Assembly (NCBI GenBank): GCA_948470475.1
Contig: OX419336.1
Coordinates: 42,623,556 to 42,687,555 of the forward strand
Reading direction: 5' to 3'
Length of the DNA stretch: 64,000 bases
Source of the DNA: Galaxea fascicularis
Lineage: Eukaryota > Cnidaria > Anthozoa > Scleractinia > Euphylliidae
The notes beneath the pieces were generated by a model. It saw only the letters and a program-made list of their open reading frames with translations. It ran no database searches and had not been told where the DNA came from. This document shows, piece after piece, positions 24,086-35,613 of the stretch. Position 1 is the first letter of the stretch. Every line of letters begins with the position of its first letter. A program made the position numbers and the translations under genes.

Positions 24086-27000
24086 GGATTCTAAAAGCTG
24101 ACGTTTTGAGCATTAGCCCTTCATCAGCCTTTTGCCCCTCAGCCCTTCCTACATTGTAAGCCCTTCGCCCCTCTGACGAACGGCTAATGCTCGAAACATC
24201 AGCTTTTAGAATCCCTGTACTGTGGTCAAATTACATTATCAACTCTGTTGATAATACCAAATTTTTGTGTACTACTTCCCCACCGACACAGCACCACAGT
24301 TTCTTTAGAAACTACCCCCTTTGTACATGCAGGTAGCCTCCAAAAAAAGAAGAAAATTTCTCATACCAAATTATCAATGTCTGTCCTTGACAGGATAAAA
24401 CTTGCCACATTGGAATTGCGGTGCAGTAGCAGGTAAAGTAGTAATGTGGTTTGGTCTTTATGCAAGTCCCTAAAATTCAAACATGCCAATGTCAGGTTTT
24501 TAAGAGATGCTAAAAAGCGGTTCAAACAATAGAAACAGCGAAGACAGAAACTATCACTGTTTTTAAAATTATTGTTTGGGTTTAATATAAGCCTCACTAA
24601 CCTGCAAATTGCAGTATAAAGCATGCCCATATGTAGTGTGAATGGTGGGGTCCCCTCCTGTTCTGAATCACCATCTTCAGCTGCACTGTCTGGACCACAA
24701 ACAAATAAATTGAACAGTTTTGTGCATCATGCTGTCTGCATTGGATGACATCTACATGACTTTATATACAATTACAGTTCTTTGATAAAAATATAGACAG
24801 TTCACATCTTAAAAAACAGCATCTTATTGCGACTGTTATTAGTGCACACACAATAAAACCAAGAAGAACAAGATTCAAATTCGCCCAAAATCCCAGTCTA
24901 TGGTGATATATTGTCCATGAAAACCGGCAAGTAACAATGTCAAGACAAGATTTCAACTTGTGTCACAGTTTTGATAACCTAAATGGCAAACACTTAAGTC
25001 ATGAAAAGTCATACAGGGCAGGTATTGATGTTTACTAAAAGGTGATTGTACTTACATAGCCTGTTTATTTTAAGTCACAAAGACAGTGCCTTTTACTAGG
25101 GATCCTCTTAAAATGCATGAAATGGGCCAATTAATAAAAAAACAATACAAAATATTAAGCACGATACAAAATGTGAGCAAAAATGAATGGCCATTAAAGT
25201 AAAAAAGACATTATCAATTTAAAACTGTAAAAACGAACGATAAAATCCAACGTTTCAGAGTAGTCATGACTCCATTATCAAGGAAAATATAAACGAGATC
25301 ATGCAAATTACAGCATTAAAGCGATTTTGGCGCGGAAAAATTAATTAATCAATTAATTAGGCATACTAAACAGATTCAAAGAATGAGGCAAACAACAACT
25401 ACTCACAATACCTTTGACTTTTCTGTTTGTGAAGGAAAACAAAGCATGTCTGTAAGGGTTCATTTTCTTCTTATCTTGTGTACAATGATTAACAAGAACA
25501 AGCAGCAGCAGTGAACTCTGATTTGCCAGTAGAGATGAGTCATCATCATCATCAGTGCTGTTAGAACCAAACCAAGACCAAACACTAGCTGAAAAATATC
25601 AACAAAACTACAGTCAAGTTAAGATAATTCAGAACTACAATGTACAGCCAAGTTATGCTTCAAGTTACCTCTAAGCCACAACATAATTTTTTTTATGGCT
25701 GGTGACATCAAATAAATAAATGTAAAATAACTGTCATAGAAATTGAAGTGATATAATCCCCTTTTAGAGAAGGCCACTAAACAATACATGTTAATGTATG
25801 CGTGTCAATGGTTTCACACATTTGCCAATCACAAACTTTTTATGCAGAGAGGAAGTTCATAATGCAACTGAGACACTTGAGAGAATGAGATACTAATTGC
25901 TAAAGGGGGTGCTTATGATAATCAGAAAAACCTGAATTGTACGTATGCATGTACATGTATGTATACAGGAAGTAGACAGTATAATCTGCGTCCTGGCAAA
26001 ATATAGCCATACTTTGTGGTAATTGCTTTCATTCTCTGTTCACCTGTTTTCTTGTAATCAAAACCAGAGATGCCCCTCCATCACCAACTTCAAACAATTT
26101 CTTTCTTCAATGGCCTCACTTTGACACGAGGAAATTACAAGGGAGTGCAACTGAACAGCCCCCACTAAATTGATTTATTATTAATAAAAAGATTAAATCA
26201 CAATCAAATTTATATGAATTTTTTTTATCTAAAAAGCACATGTATCACTTACAGAACCAGCCTCCATTGGCTACTGTGGTGAGTTCTGGTGGAGTTTTTT
26301 CTCTTTTGATGAAGTTCTTCAATAGAACTCTAACAAGACCATCTGCACTTGCATGACTGAAATCAAAGGACAGAATTCAAAATACAAACTTTTTAACAGG
26401 TTTAGGCTCAGGTTACATCCCATATAATACATGTATACTTGACATATACCCAAAATTAGCTAATGTTGCTGGATGAGTCAAATGTTCAAAGCAGATCAAG
26501 GCTGACTTGATTACACAAGATTACACATTTGATTCAGATCATGTGAAGGTTTGTGTTTAACCCAAAGTCTATATTCAGCCATTATTCCTAGCTGTACTGA
26601 CCATGAAAGCCACCTCAGCCAATCCCAATAAAATCAGTTGATAAACTTACATGTATGGGTCAAAAGCTGTACTTCATATGAACTTAATAGCTGCTGATGG
26701 GTTGCGTTATGCTCACATGAAGTATGGTACATGCAGGGCATAAAATTGCGCCTAATACAGGCGCCAATACGACTAAATTTTTCACTTTGGCGACCAAATC
26801 CTGAAAATTAGTCGCCAAATTGGCGACTAGAATTTCAAATCATACCTTACTTAGAGATCTAGTGATTGTGGAAGATTTGTAAAGATAAATCTGCAGCAAA
26901 GTTCCTTGTTAAGCCCTTTTCCAAAACGCAGCACATGCACAATTTCGAACGTGAATCTATCGCCACTAGACGCCATCTTGGATTTAGGTAACCTTTCACA

Positions 27001-30000
27001 TTGTATATGACCCATTCTAGAGTCCTCTTTGTAGCTCGTGCGAATTTTGCGGGCTTTTAAATTAATTGCGTTTGACATGATATGTCTGCTGCGTAAGCTC
27101 ATTTGAATTTAGAATGAGCGAGGAAATTAATTGAAATGATCTTTTTGATCAGTTAAACTATTGTGACAGCACTTCCTCGGTCGAAGATATTTTAGCATTT
27201 GCTTTAGCACCTTTACTCTGGGCAAAATTTATTTTCATCACGCTTATTGTCTATGCCAGTTAGTTTAACGTGGCAGTGACCAACCCGGAAGCATCTGCTA
27301 CTTTGGTCACTGCGCACATCTTAATTTCGTTAATTTCTTATCTTTATTTTGATTTTGTTTTATAACGTACTTCTACAAATGTAATGTAAATTCTATGTAA
27401 ACAGTGCAAAATAAAAGATAATCCTAATCCTAATGCATTGGACGAAAAATTTGCTGAACAAAAAGAGTCCATTAGACGACTTCAATTCAATGGCCACGTG
27501 GGTCTACCGGCAGATGAATGGTTGAATATTCTTCTGTAACGTTAATTTTACAACAACAGGCGTTTTTGAATTGTACTTTGATTTTGATTACACTCTGATG
27601 GTTGCACGAACTTGTAATAATTATTGTCAGTAGACCATGCAGGCCGTCAAGTTCATGTTGTACACCTTCATTTGTTGCATTCATGATATTAGAAGCTTCC
27701 TTCATACTGCACGAAAAAGAACAATCAGTTATTAGTAGCAAATGAAACATAAAAGAGCAACTCTTTATTTGTAAGAAAACGTTCCCGCCATTTGTTGGAG
27801 AAATGATTGTTGACTTAGTTGTTACTTAATACCTATTTTCAACATTGTAATGGCAAGGTATTGTGAGTGGATAAATATGTTTACAGCTGTAAGTTAGTGA
27901 GTTTGTTCCATGAGCTGGAGGCTGGGTAATTTTTGATGTTTTTATGACTCTGATCATGAGCAATTTAATATATCTAGTACAGTGACAGGGTAAAAATTGT
28001 TTTTTTGTGTGTGTGTGTGTCATAATGGCCACCAACTTTTTGGAATTGGCTACCACTTTAAAATATTTAGGAGCCAAGTGGCTACCGGAAAAAAAAGTTA
28101 ATTTTACGCCCTGACATGTATTTGACCTGGGCCTTATTAACACTTTCATTCATGTACAAGTTCTGTATCTTACTTGACAACAAGTCATGACTGTCTTACC
28201 ATCGTCCTTTCATAATAACTTGGTAAAAGATGCTACTGTGAGAGGCTCCAGGGTCAAACATTTGGACTGACAGCAACACTAATAATGTGTTGATTGCTTC
28301 AACGTGAATGGGATACGTCACACCACTGCACAGGAAGACAAAGTCAACATGTTGCTTTTAATACCACCTCTTACACTGTACACTACTTCTAACTTCACAT
28401 CAAAAATGACTTAATGAATACAACACATGAAATCTGCCCTGTACCATCTGATAACATACAAAAAAATATTACCTGATATGTTAGATTCCTGCACAGGAAG
28501 AATCCTTAGAGCCTTACAAAATTCTATCTGGTATTGTACAGCAGTCAAATGATCCACTGGGGTATGCCGAGGAGTATGAGCAGGGGCAAGGCAACAGGTA
28601 TAGTTTTGCCTGCATGCCATGACAAGCCAATTTTCCATGGAGATCAGTTGAATTCAAAACTATTAATTGCCCACCACTTGGTAAAATTGAGTACCTTAAA
28701 TTTCTGCTCAGAATCTTAATGGATGCCATTTGAGGACAAATGTATGTGGAAAAGAAAGATAACATAAGATCCCACTGGTTCCTCTTCATACTAGGATCCA
28801 GTTAGGATTTTGCAATACATATGCCTGAATTGTGCAACATTCTTGTAAAGTTTATAGACCACTTGCATAAAATTAATGGTGGCCAATTTATCATTCTTTC
28901 GTATGTACATGTTAATTAGACCTACTAGTCTCATTTTAAAACAAAAAAATGTTTTGAATATTGCACATCCTAGTGAGGCTTGTAAGGCCTTATTTGCCTC
29001 ATAAGACATTGAGAGGATGTACAGACTGTAGGTGTGTAGTCAGGCTTGTAATTCTCTTTAGCATGAGAACGAATATTATGTTTGCCTGCCATTATAAAAG
29101 AGGCCTATTACGAGTCATTAATTATGGTCGTGATGAATTCAGGCCTCCCATAACAAAACATTCCCATTCCCACTTTAATCCCCACAGGATTTAAAAGCTC
29201 TCCCCAATAATTATTCTTAAACAAATTGCAGACAACATACCTGACAGGTACATTAATAATGACATCAACAAGCCCACAAATAAGATCCTCAATAACACTA
29301 CAATCTAAAGAAAAACAATTAAGAAAACATTAATAAAAATAAATCTGACTTCCAACTTAAAACTGGGAAGAGGGGGAATACAAAATTTAAGCCACCTGAA
29401 GGATTGTTATTCTAGTGTGAGGTAAAAATGAAGAAGGTGCTTTTGGAGATACAGGTGTAAATGTAGGGGCACAATGCTCAAAAGACATGTTATTTGAGGA
29501 CACACAACTGTGAAAGCTGAGGTTTGTGCCGAAGTATCGGGCGCGAACACTTAAAGTAGCCGGTGACTTGTGTCAAGCGCCGGCTTAAATTGGAAACCCT
29601 GCTGTCACAGCTAAAATACTGTGGTAAAGCTTCAGTTCAACTTAAACTCCAAATAAACTATCAAGTGCTTTTATCCAATACATGCACTTGTAATTTATTT
29701 ATTAAGTTTCACTGTCATTCTGATGGAAAACAACATCTCTTCTGACAGGGGTACTCACAGCTGTTGGGACTAAGGAACAAAGTGTAGAATTCACAAGAAC
29801 ACATACTTTGTACATAAGTCATATTCAGTAACACCTGGGAGACATGTTTTGGCAATCCTCCCACTGGGTTTCAGAAAGATCTTGATTTAAACTCAGCTGC
29901 ACAGAAATGAATAACTATGATGGTATAGCAGTTTCAATGTTCTCCTTTGGTTTGAGTGATGCAAGAACAAAAGGAGCATATAAAATGGCTGTGATTCTCA

Positions 30001-33000
30001 GTTGCAGCAATTGACATCGGAGAAATCAATCAATCAATCAATCAATCTTTATTTCACCACATACATAGAAGCTTACAGCGGATAATAATAAAAGAGGAAA
30101 GAATTGGTGAGGAGACCTCAGGAAACCCCAAGGATTATGCTAAGAGGTCCCCTCGGAGATGTTCTGTATTGATAAGCAACATTCTTCAGTCAGATCATGG
30201 TGAAAATTGGTAAGTAATACAGCCAAAACACTGAGTGCATGCCACCTACACCTGTATTATCCAAGAACAGTTTGATTAACTTCAAACAGACTGCATTATT
30301 CAAATTATGTAAAAAATAAACCAACTGACAAGCAATGAGGTCACACTCGGGCTACAGTTGGATGATTACAATTTTTAATTAAATTGAAAGTTTGAAATGA
30401 GTAATGCTGTTGGTTCACAGTTAATCAAAACTTTTCTCAAACAATACAGGTGGCATGTGCTGAGTATTTTGACTGTAATAACATGACAATGATGACGACG
30501 ATAGACACCTTGCACTTCTTCTGTGAAAATGGTATAATTTATGGTTTATTATGTCTATAATAGGCCCATTCAAAACTACACTTCACCTCACCAACAACAT
30601 AAATCATAAACCATTAAAGAATGGATGTGAATTAATTACCTGTACAGTGCAACACTTGTTCAGTGAAGCTGGACACATTTTCATTCACCTGAGACTTGAC
30701 CACACTGCCCCCTAACTGCTTTATGACCTCCTCATTGGGCAAAAACTCGATAAAATACTTGGAAAAACTTCGCACTAGTAGGATGGCATTGTAAGTTTCC
30801 CAAGTGAAATCTTCACTGAAATAGATATCAAATATGACAGCTATATTAATATTGTTAGACTTGCTTTGTTAATTGTTTACATTGACCATTTTCTAGCTGC
30901 TTACAGTACTGGTTGTTTAATATTAATAGCAGTGTTGACCATTAGGTCAATGTTTTGAAGAAGGCGGCTGTGACAATCAAGGGCCTGGTGCTAGAAACTT
31001 CGAAATGCCATTTTCAGTGTTCTAGCATCGATTTCAGAGGTAAATTGTGATTAATTTTATTAACAATGGTATACATGTAATTGTACTGATTTTCTTAGGT
31101 GGCATTAATTTTCACAAAAAGTAGCCAAGGAAGGAATGGTAATTTGTGAATATTAGCCAACATGGTATCCTACATGTACTTTACAGAGTATACATGTAGC
31201 ATGAAAATGAAAGAAATACTTTTATCCCATGTTTGTCTGAGAGGTTGGCCTGGCGACTTACTTACAACTCAAGATAGCGACAAAACACATCAAGTGAACA
31301 GCACAGGATACAGCGCACAATTTGAACTTTCTTCTGAACAAAACTTACCTCCTATTGCAAAATTATGTATTATTGCTGCAAAATTGAGTGTGAAGTTACT
31401 CTGCCATGTTAAAGATTTCTGGATAAGAAGCAATCAAATTTTCTTAATGTCGGACTTAATAGTTTTAGCTAATATTTGAGAACTCACTCTTCGTACTTGG
31501 TGTTGTCTTTCAGATCAGGAATTCTCTTTATAAACACCTTAATCAGTGTGACAAAATTGCATGTTTTCAAATTGTTCCCAACTGAAATAAAAATAAGAAA
31601 AATAATGAGCAGCATCATTTTTAAAACTCTGAAAACACTTTTTAAGGTTCCATTTTCCCTGCTTGGACCTAATCCAGAGCTTTTTTGTGTGGCTTGCAGT
31701 CCTGGGCACTAAGATAGGAGAACACATATATCTGTATTTCCAATCAAAACAGCTCGTGAAAGATGCCTTTACTTCCTTTGCGATATGTTCTTGTTAAATG
31801 TAGGAATAAGTGAATACCCAGAATACATTAAAGACTTAATTTTGAAAGGGCTACATTCTGAAAACTGAAACAGCTGGAAACAGCTTACAAAATACAGCAT
31901 AATTATAGTCTGGATCAAGAGTTGAAACCTACATTGTAGCTTTCTGAATCCTTTCTGAATCTGCTATTAAATTTGGAGCAAAATTAACACAACGAAAAGC
32001 AGAATGTGGCTGAGTATTCGACTGACTTGCATGCATTCTGAATATGGCCCTACAAACCCATCCCAAGTTTTACCTGGATAGCTCAAATTAAAACCAGTTT
32101 GGACTCATTACCTAGCTTTTGACATATAGGCTCAGTCGCTTCCTCCAACAATCTTGCATCAGCACTAAAAGAGAGAAAAACAACAAAGAACATTTCTATT
32201 ATAATACAATAAAAAATAGTGGGGTCTACAACTGTAAGTTTCCAATTTTATAAAATATACAAAAACAAGACAAAAATAACAAGAAAATCTGATGGTTTGG
32301 TGTCATCATGATGCCATTATCAGCTGAAGGTAAATGATGACACCCAAACATCAGTTTATCTCCTTAGTTTTTACTTGTTTACATACACTGTAAAGTACAA
32401 CTAAACCTTTATTGATAAAATTATAAAGTAATAATAATTATTAATATTACTGTCTATTAAAAGGGCTGGAGCTTGTCCTCAATTTCTACTGACTCTTGAT
32501 GTTTAACAAATGATCAACCTACAATAATAATCACAGAAACTTCAAGCTTGACATCAAACTGACATCAAACAGAGACACTTTACTGTGACATGATTAAAAA
32601 CAAGATTAATGAATAAATAATACTATGATTAAATATTTTAACACCAGTCAATAAACTTAAGCTGACCAGAGACACTTTATAATGACCATGTTCACCAAAA
32701 CCTGGAGTCCTACAGTACATGTAATTCAAATTTTTGCTTTTACTGAAAGGACATACAACAATAGCTTCTGAATTGCAGCTATAAAACTGGCAGGAATTAA
32801 GTGGAGACTAACTTAACTACAAAATTAGCTAAAATTGTTGCTATGGAAAGTTTCCAGCCCTCATATCTTGGAAACCCTAACTTGCACAGGCGAGATGTCT
32901 GGCAATGTTTTTACAATCAAAAAGGTTTTCAAGATTTTTGAGTCACAACCATATTTGGTAAGTCACAAGACCAGAACAGAAAAAAAGCCTAAAACTTGAG

Positions 33001-35159
33001 TGGTGTACACTTCTGGATATTGAAAATGGTGCCAATGATTAACGATCGTCAAGGTGCAAAACTCTACAGATGTATGTATCGATTTTTTGAAATTTGTGTT
33101 ACTGTGAGATTTATGATGTCATAAGCACGCAAATTCATACCATTTCATCACGATCATTGCAGTTAGTGGTATGTACATTAACAACAATTGCTTGGCTAGG
33201 CTTGTAAAGAAGGCATGAATATCTCTGACTGGCAAAAAAAATCGGAACTACACATAATTTTCTCCAAGTTTTAGGGATTTTTCTCTCTAAAGTGCAGTTG
33301 GGGCCTGGGGCAAGTTGCGCATTTGCAATAACAATGTATTTTATAAATTTCACATGCTCACCTTCGCACGTCTCACCAATATAGTAGCAAAAACACCAAA
33401 AAAACAGTGTTTTACAATCTGTAAAAATCCCTTGGCAACAATGCTAAGTCTGTAGTTAAGTTAGTCCACCCTTAAAAAGTGTAAGCTGTAATTAAACAAT
33501 CCTAATCAAGGAGATGAAGAAAATGCTTCACAAGTGACTCTGCCTGATTCCTTAACTCAGCTACAAGAGAAAGCATTTAACTTAATGGCATGAAAATCAA
33601 CCACTGCAAAACGTTTCAATCCATTATACCCCAGGACTAAGTTAAGATGTATCCCAAGTATCGTTTTCTTGTTTATCAAAGCAATGGGCTATTGTGAGAA
33701 AACAATACTTAGGAGACAACTTAACTATAGTAGGGCTTTGTTAATCTGGCTCCTGGTCTAGTGTAATAAGCATGAGAGCATGAGCAGGTATACAAGTTCT
33801 GTAATGATACCTTTACTCTGGTATATTACCCTTGTTTTAATTTTTAGAGATGGTTTGATATCATTGCATTTTGTTGCAGTCTAATTAGCTCTCTAACTAA
33901 CAACACTTGCTTGATATAGGGGTGCACTTATGATTTAAAAAATTATGCCCATGCATTTTTAACATTCAAAGTTGAAAAAATTAATATCAAGGTGAATGAC
34001 TGGATAAAGGTTTCAAATGTCAAAGGTAAAAATTAAATTTGAGTAAAAATTTTTAACCTTGGTTGGTCTCCCTAAGCCTGATTATTCAAAATTAAGGTTA
34101 GGTTACAAAGGAAATTGATTTTAAACCTAGGTTAAAAAATTTTTACTTGAATTTAATTTTTAACTGCAGCATATACGACAATGCTTGTGTTAATGAAAGA
34201 GGTTGGGTTGGTTTTAATTATTGCTTATCATGTGCTGGCAAGGTACAAAACTGCTGCACATGACTTGTAAGTATACATTTCAACATGACTTGGCAAGATT
34301 TCCGCAGAGGTCCCTACATTAATTATGCATGCATTTTGTAACTCAAACTCAATTTGTTTTTGGAACAGGGTTAGTATGAGAGTGATGCATGTATATTTAA
34401 TGTAGGGACCTCTGCGGAAATCTTTCCCAAGACTTTACCAGAGTGCTATACTACATGCATTTATTAACTTTCTTCACAGACAACAAAAGTGCTACAGCAC
34501 TGTGTGTTCTCCTTAATTAACAAGTTCTAATGTTTTCTATATCATCTGTTAAACCAATGAAAAATTAACGATATTGTTATTTCGTAATCACCTGTGGATA
34601 CGGATGGAGTATAAAGTTTCCTTGTTTATTATTAAACACAATAAGCTTAATTTAATATCAGTATACACATGTTATTCATGTAAATAAAAAGGCTATCAAA
34701 GTCAACTGGCAAATTAATAGCATTCGTCAAGGCTTAGAGATGTAAGTAAATGATAGATTATGAAAACGTCTGACGATGCAGATAAGTTTAACTTAAGCTT
34801 ATGTATATACAGACCAATTTTATTACAATAAAGCCAACTTTGGGAATAATGGCTAATAACTCAAGAAACGATAAAATAAAGCAACTCCGAATTGATTCAA
34901 AGCTGGCATTAGGTGAATTAAATTCCAAATTCATGTCTTGTTCTCAGGTATACACAATACGCAAATGCTTACGAAAACTAACGTTTATTAAAACGTAGAA
35001 GCCTTCCAACGTACGTTACCTGTTGTACGGAGCATGAAATGAAAACGCTAAAATATCATCCCAAAATTCGTCTCCCTCGACAACAGCCGTCTCCCCAGTG
35101 AACTTCTGGAGGATAGGATTATGTTGTAGGTCGCTAATTGATGAGGGTTTTGCCCCCAT
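17363..35159 (-). CDS. DYM: Dymeclin, complete, 17 exons
   Basis: Golgi-associated peripheral membrane protein; loss in humans causes Dyggve-Melchior-Clausen skeletal dysplasia. Coding exons in transcript order: 35020-35159, 32112-32164, 31488-31581, 30640-30815, 29241-29304, 28200-28325, 26253-26356, 25412-25588, 24602-24689, 24367-24469, 23233-23358, 22198-22311, 21130-21224, 20622-20727, 19064-19246, 18219-18335, 17363-17515. They join in frame with GT-AG ends to 672 codons plus stop; human dymeclin has 669 residues and also 17 exons. The N-terminus [11 protein letters not shown] fits the MGxxxS myristoylation pattern. Diagnostic segments include [46 protein letters not shown] and the C-terminal [20 protein letters not shown]. 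The exon 14/15 junction has an alternative (donor 4 bp later, acceptor 7 bp later) that shortens the protein by one residue. Introns carry many repeats. Confidence 0.95.
17594..17931. mobile_element. TTAA-flanked MITE, copy A, interrupted by another repeat
   Basis: Lies in the last DYM intron. The ends (TTAACTCTTTAAACC on the left, GGGTTTAGAAGGTTTAA on the right) are inverted copies. The parts outside 17690-17835 align with the uninterrupted copy at 21818-22036, sharing the words GGTTGTGAGAAAAAA, GAAGTGAT.AACAAGTAAC and ATCA.CACCAT. A different repeat has inserted in the middle. Flanking TTAA suggests a piggyBac-type origin. Confidence 0.6.
17690..17835 (-). repeat. Short interspersed repeat, nested copy 1
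   Basis: Shares GGAGTGGTTGCCCAATCTCC, TGTATTAAACGT and CGAGCATTCC with 18368-18500. The AATCAAATCAATTTATTTAA end reads as a TTAAATAAATTGATTTGATT tail on the minus strand, typical of SINE or LINE 3' ends, so the element probably runs on the minus strand. It sits inside the MITE at 17594-17931. Confidence 0.6.
18368..18500 (-). repeat. Short interspersed repeat, copy 2
   Basis: Second member of the family nested at 17690-17835, same orientation, roughly 85-90 percent alike by eye over about 110 bp. It lies in a DYM intron just upstream (in transcript sense) of the exon at 18219-18335. Confidence 0.6.
20443..20612. repeat. Near-perfect 76-bp hairpin (foldback) in DYM intron 14
   Basis: Arms 20443-20518 and 20537-20612 are reverse complements with three mismatches by eye and an 18-nt loop. 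The arms contain GAACTGGATCTAGCATGAAG and AGGCTCTTGCGGGGGAAT. The right arm ends 9 bp from the last base of DYM exon 14 (20622), so the pre-mRNA would fold into a long duplex next to the 5' splice site. No coding capacity; origin probably a foldback transposon. Confidence 0.85.
21818..22036. mobile_element. TTAA-flanked MITE, copy B (uninterrupted)
   Basis: Begins TTAACCCTTTAAACCGTAA and ends TTACGGTTTAAAGGATTGAA, giving inverted termini of about 15 bp. The right TTAA is mutated. Same family as 17594-17931, which lets the nested insertion there be recognised. It lies in DYM intron 12. Confidence 0.65.
22116..22239. repeat. 62-bp tandem duplication across a DYM exon-intron boundary
   Basis: Units 22116-22177 and 22178-22239 differ at only a few positions. 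Each contains the last 41-42 bases of DYM exon 12 and the following splice donor. The exon-proximal copy has GTAAGT and the second copy GTGAGT, so both donors look functional. Using the distal donor would add 62 nt, shift the frame and reach an in-frame stop. Confidence 0.9.
24037..24321. mobile_element. Long-inverted-repeat element, copy 1, with 14-bp target duplication
   Basis: Arms of about 90 bp (24037-24127 and 24172-24263) pair as a foldback; both contain ATCAACAGAGTTGATAATGT or its complement and CAGGGATTCTAAAAGCTGA or its complement. The tail ends in CACAGTTTCTTTAGAAACTA. The 14-mer TGTACATGCAGGTA occurs at 24023-24036 and again at 24322-24335, marking a target-site duplication. It lies in DYM intron 10, 45 bp past the splice donor. 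Confidence 0.85.
26734..28113. mobile_element. 1.38-kb DNA transposon relic with 5-bp target duplication
   Basis: Ends CAGGGCATAAAATT and AATTTTACGCCCTG are inverted (one mismatch in 14). ACATG flanks both sides (26729-26733 and 28114-28118). A CAGGG terminus with a 5-bp duplication suggests the hAT superfamily (hAT5 type). Subterminal TTGGCGAC and TTGGCTACC words recur. I see no transposase, so it is non-autonomous or gutted. A TG microsatellite lies near 28007-28020. The element sits in DYM intron 6. Confidence 0.75.
29518..29602 (+). repeat. Partial copy of the MITE at 49899-50077
   Basis: Shares AACACTTAAAGTAGCCGGTG, GCGCCGGCTTAAATTG and the terminal AAACCCTG with 49993-50077. Only the right half is present. 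It lies in DYM intron 4. Confidence 0.65.
30025..30170 (-). repeat. Interspersed repeat with (CAAT)n tail
   Basis: Begins with six CAAT units followed by CTTTATTT. On the minus strand this reads AAATAAAG(ATTG)n, a typical 3' tail of SINEs or L2/CR1-type LINEs. The body has no recognisable coding. DYM intron 4. Confidence 0.5.
30334..30476 (+). repeat. Dispersed repeat, copy 2 (first copy at 10220-10361)
   Basis: Direct-orientation relative of 10220-10361, starting AATGAGGTCACACTCGGGCT and ending GAGTATTTTGACTG. DYM intron 4. Confidence 0.6.
34295..34424. mobile_element. 130-bp MITE with about 39-bp inverted ends
   Basis: AAGATTTCCGCAGAGGTCCC and the adjoining TACATTAA at the left reappear reverse-complemented at the right (GGGACCTCTGCGGAAATCTT). 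Only a few mismatches in 39 bp. It lies in DYM intron 1. Confidence 0.75.
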
Positions 35160-35613
35160 TTTACCCCAAAACTGCCACTAACCAATAGTGTAAAGTTCCA
35201 TCTTCGCCTCGAGAACCCTTCCTTCGTTTATCGAAACTGCCACGAATTCTTCAAAAGGGATCCGCTGACACAGGCTCAAGTACTGTACTCATGTCAATTG
35301 ACACAGGTCTCCCAGATTAAATTATTACTATTTTTTAACCGTCTGTCATTTTAAAATTGAACAAGAAAGTGAAGTGAATATGTTTTAAAAACCTGCAATT
35401 AAAGCAGAAAAAGGAGACAGCAACGTTTTCTCTGATATACAAGTGATCAATCACATGCAGCATATGCTGCCGTCACACGACAGTCAGTTTTCGTTGCGTG
35501 ACATCCTGCCTTGCCTGTGGTGACAAGCGCGTCTTGGAAAAGCAGGCGATGATGAACTAAATTTATAATTTGCTGTGAACGTACGTTATGAGTGAAACTT
35601 TGGGAGAAAACGG
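35160..35613. promoter_or_regulatory. Putative bidirectional promoter between DYM and MEAK7
   Basis: The start codons of DYM (35159, minus) and MEAK7 (35614, plus) are 454 bp apart and diverge, with no other gene or recognisable repeat between them. Any core promoters and 5' UTRs of both must fit here unless upstream non-coding exons exist. No TATA box is evident. Confidence 0.6.
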
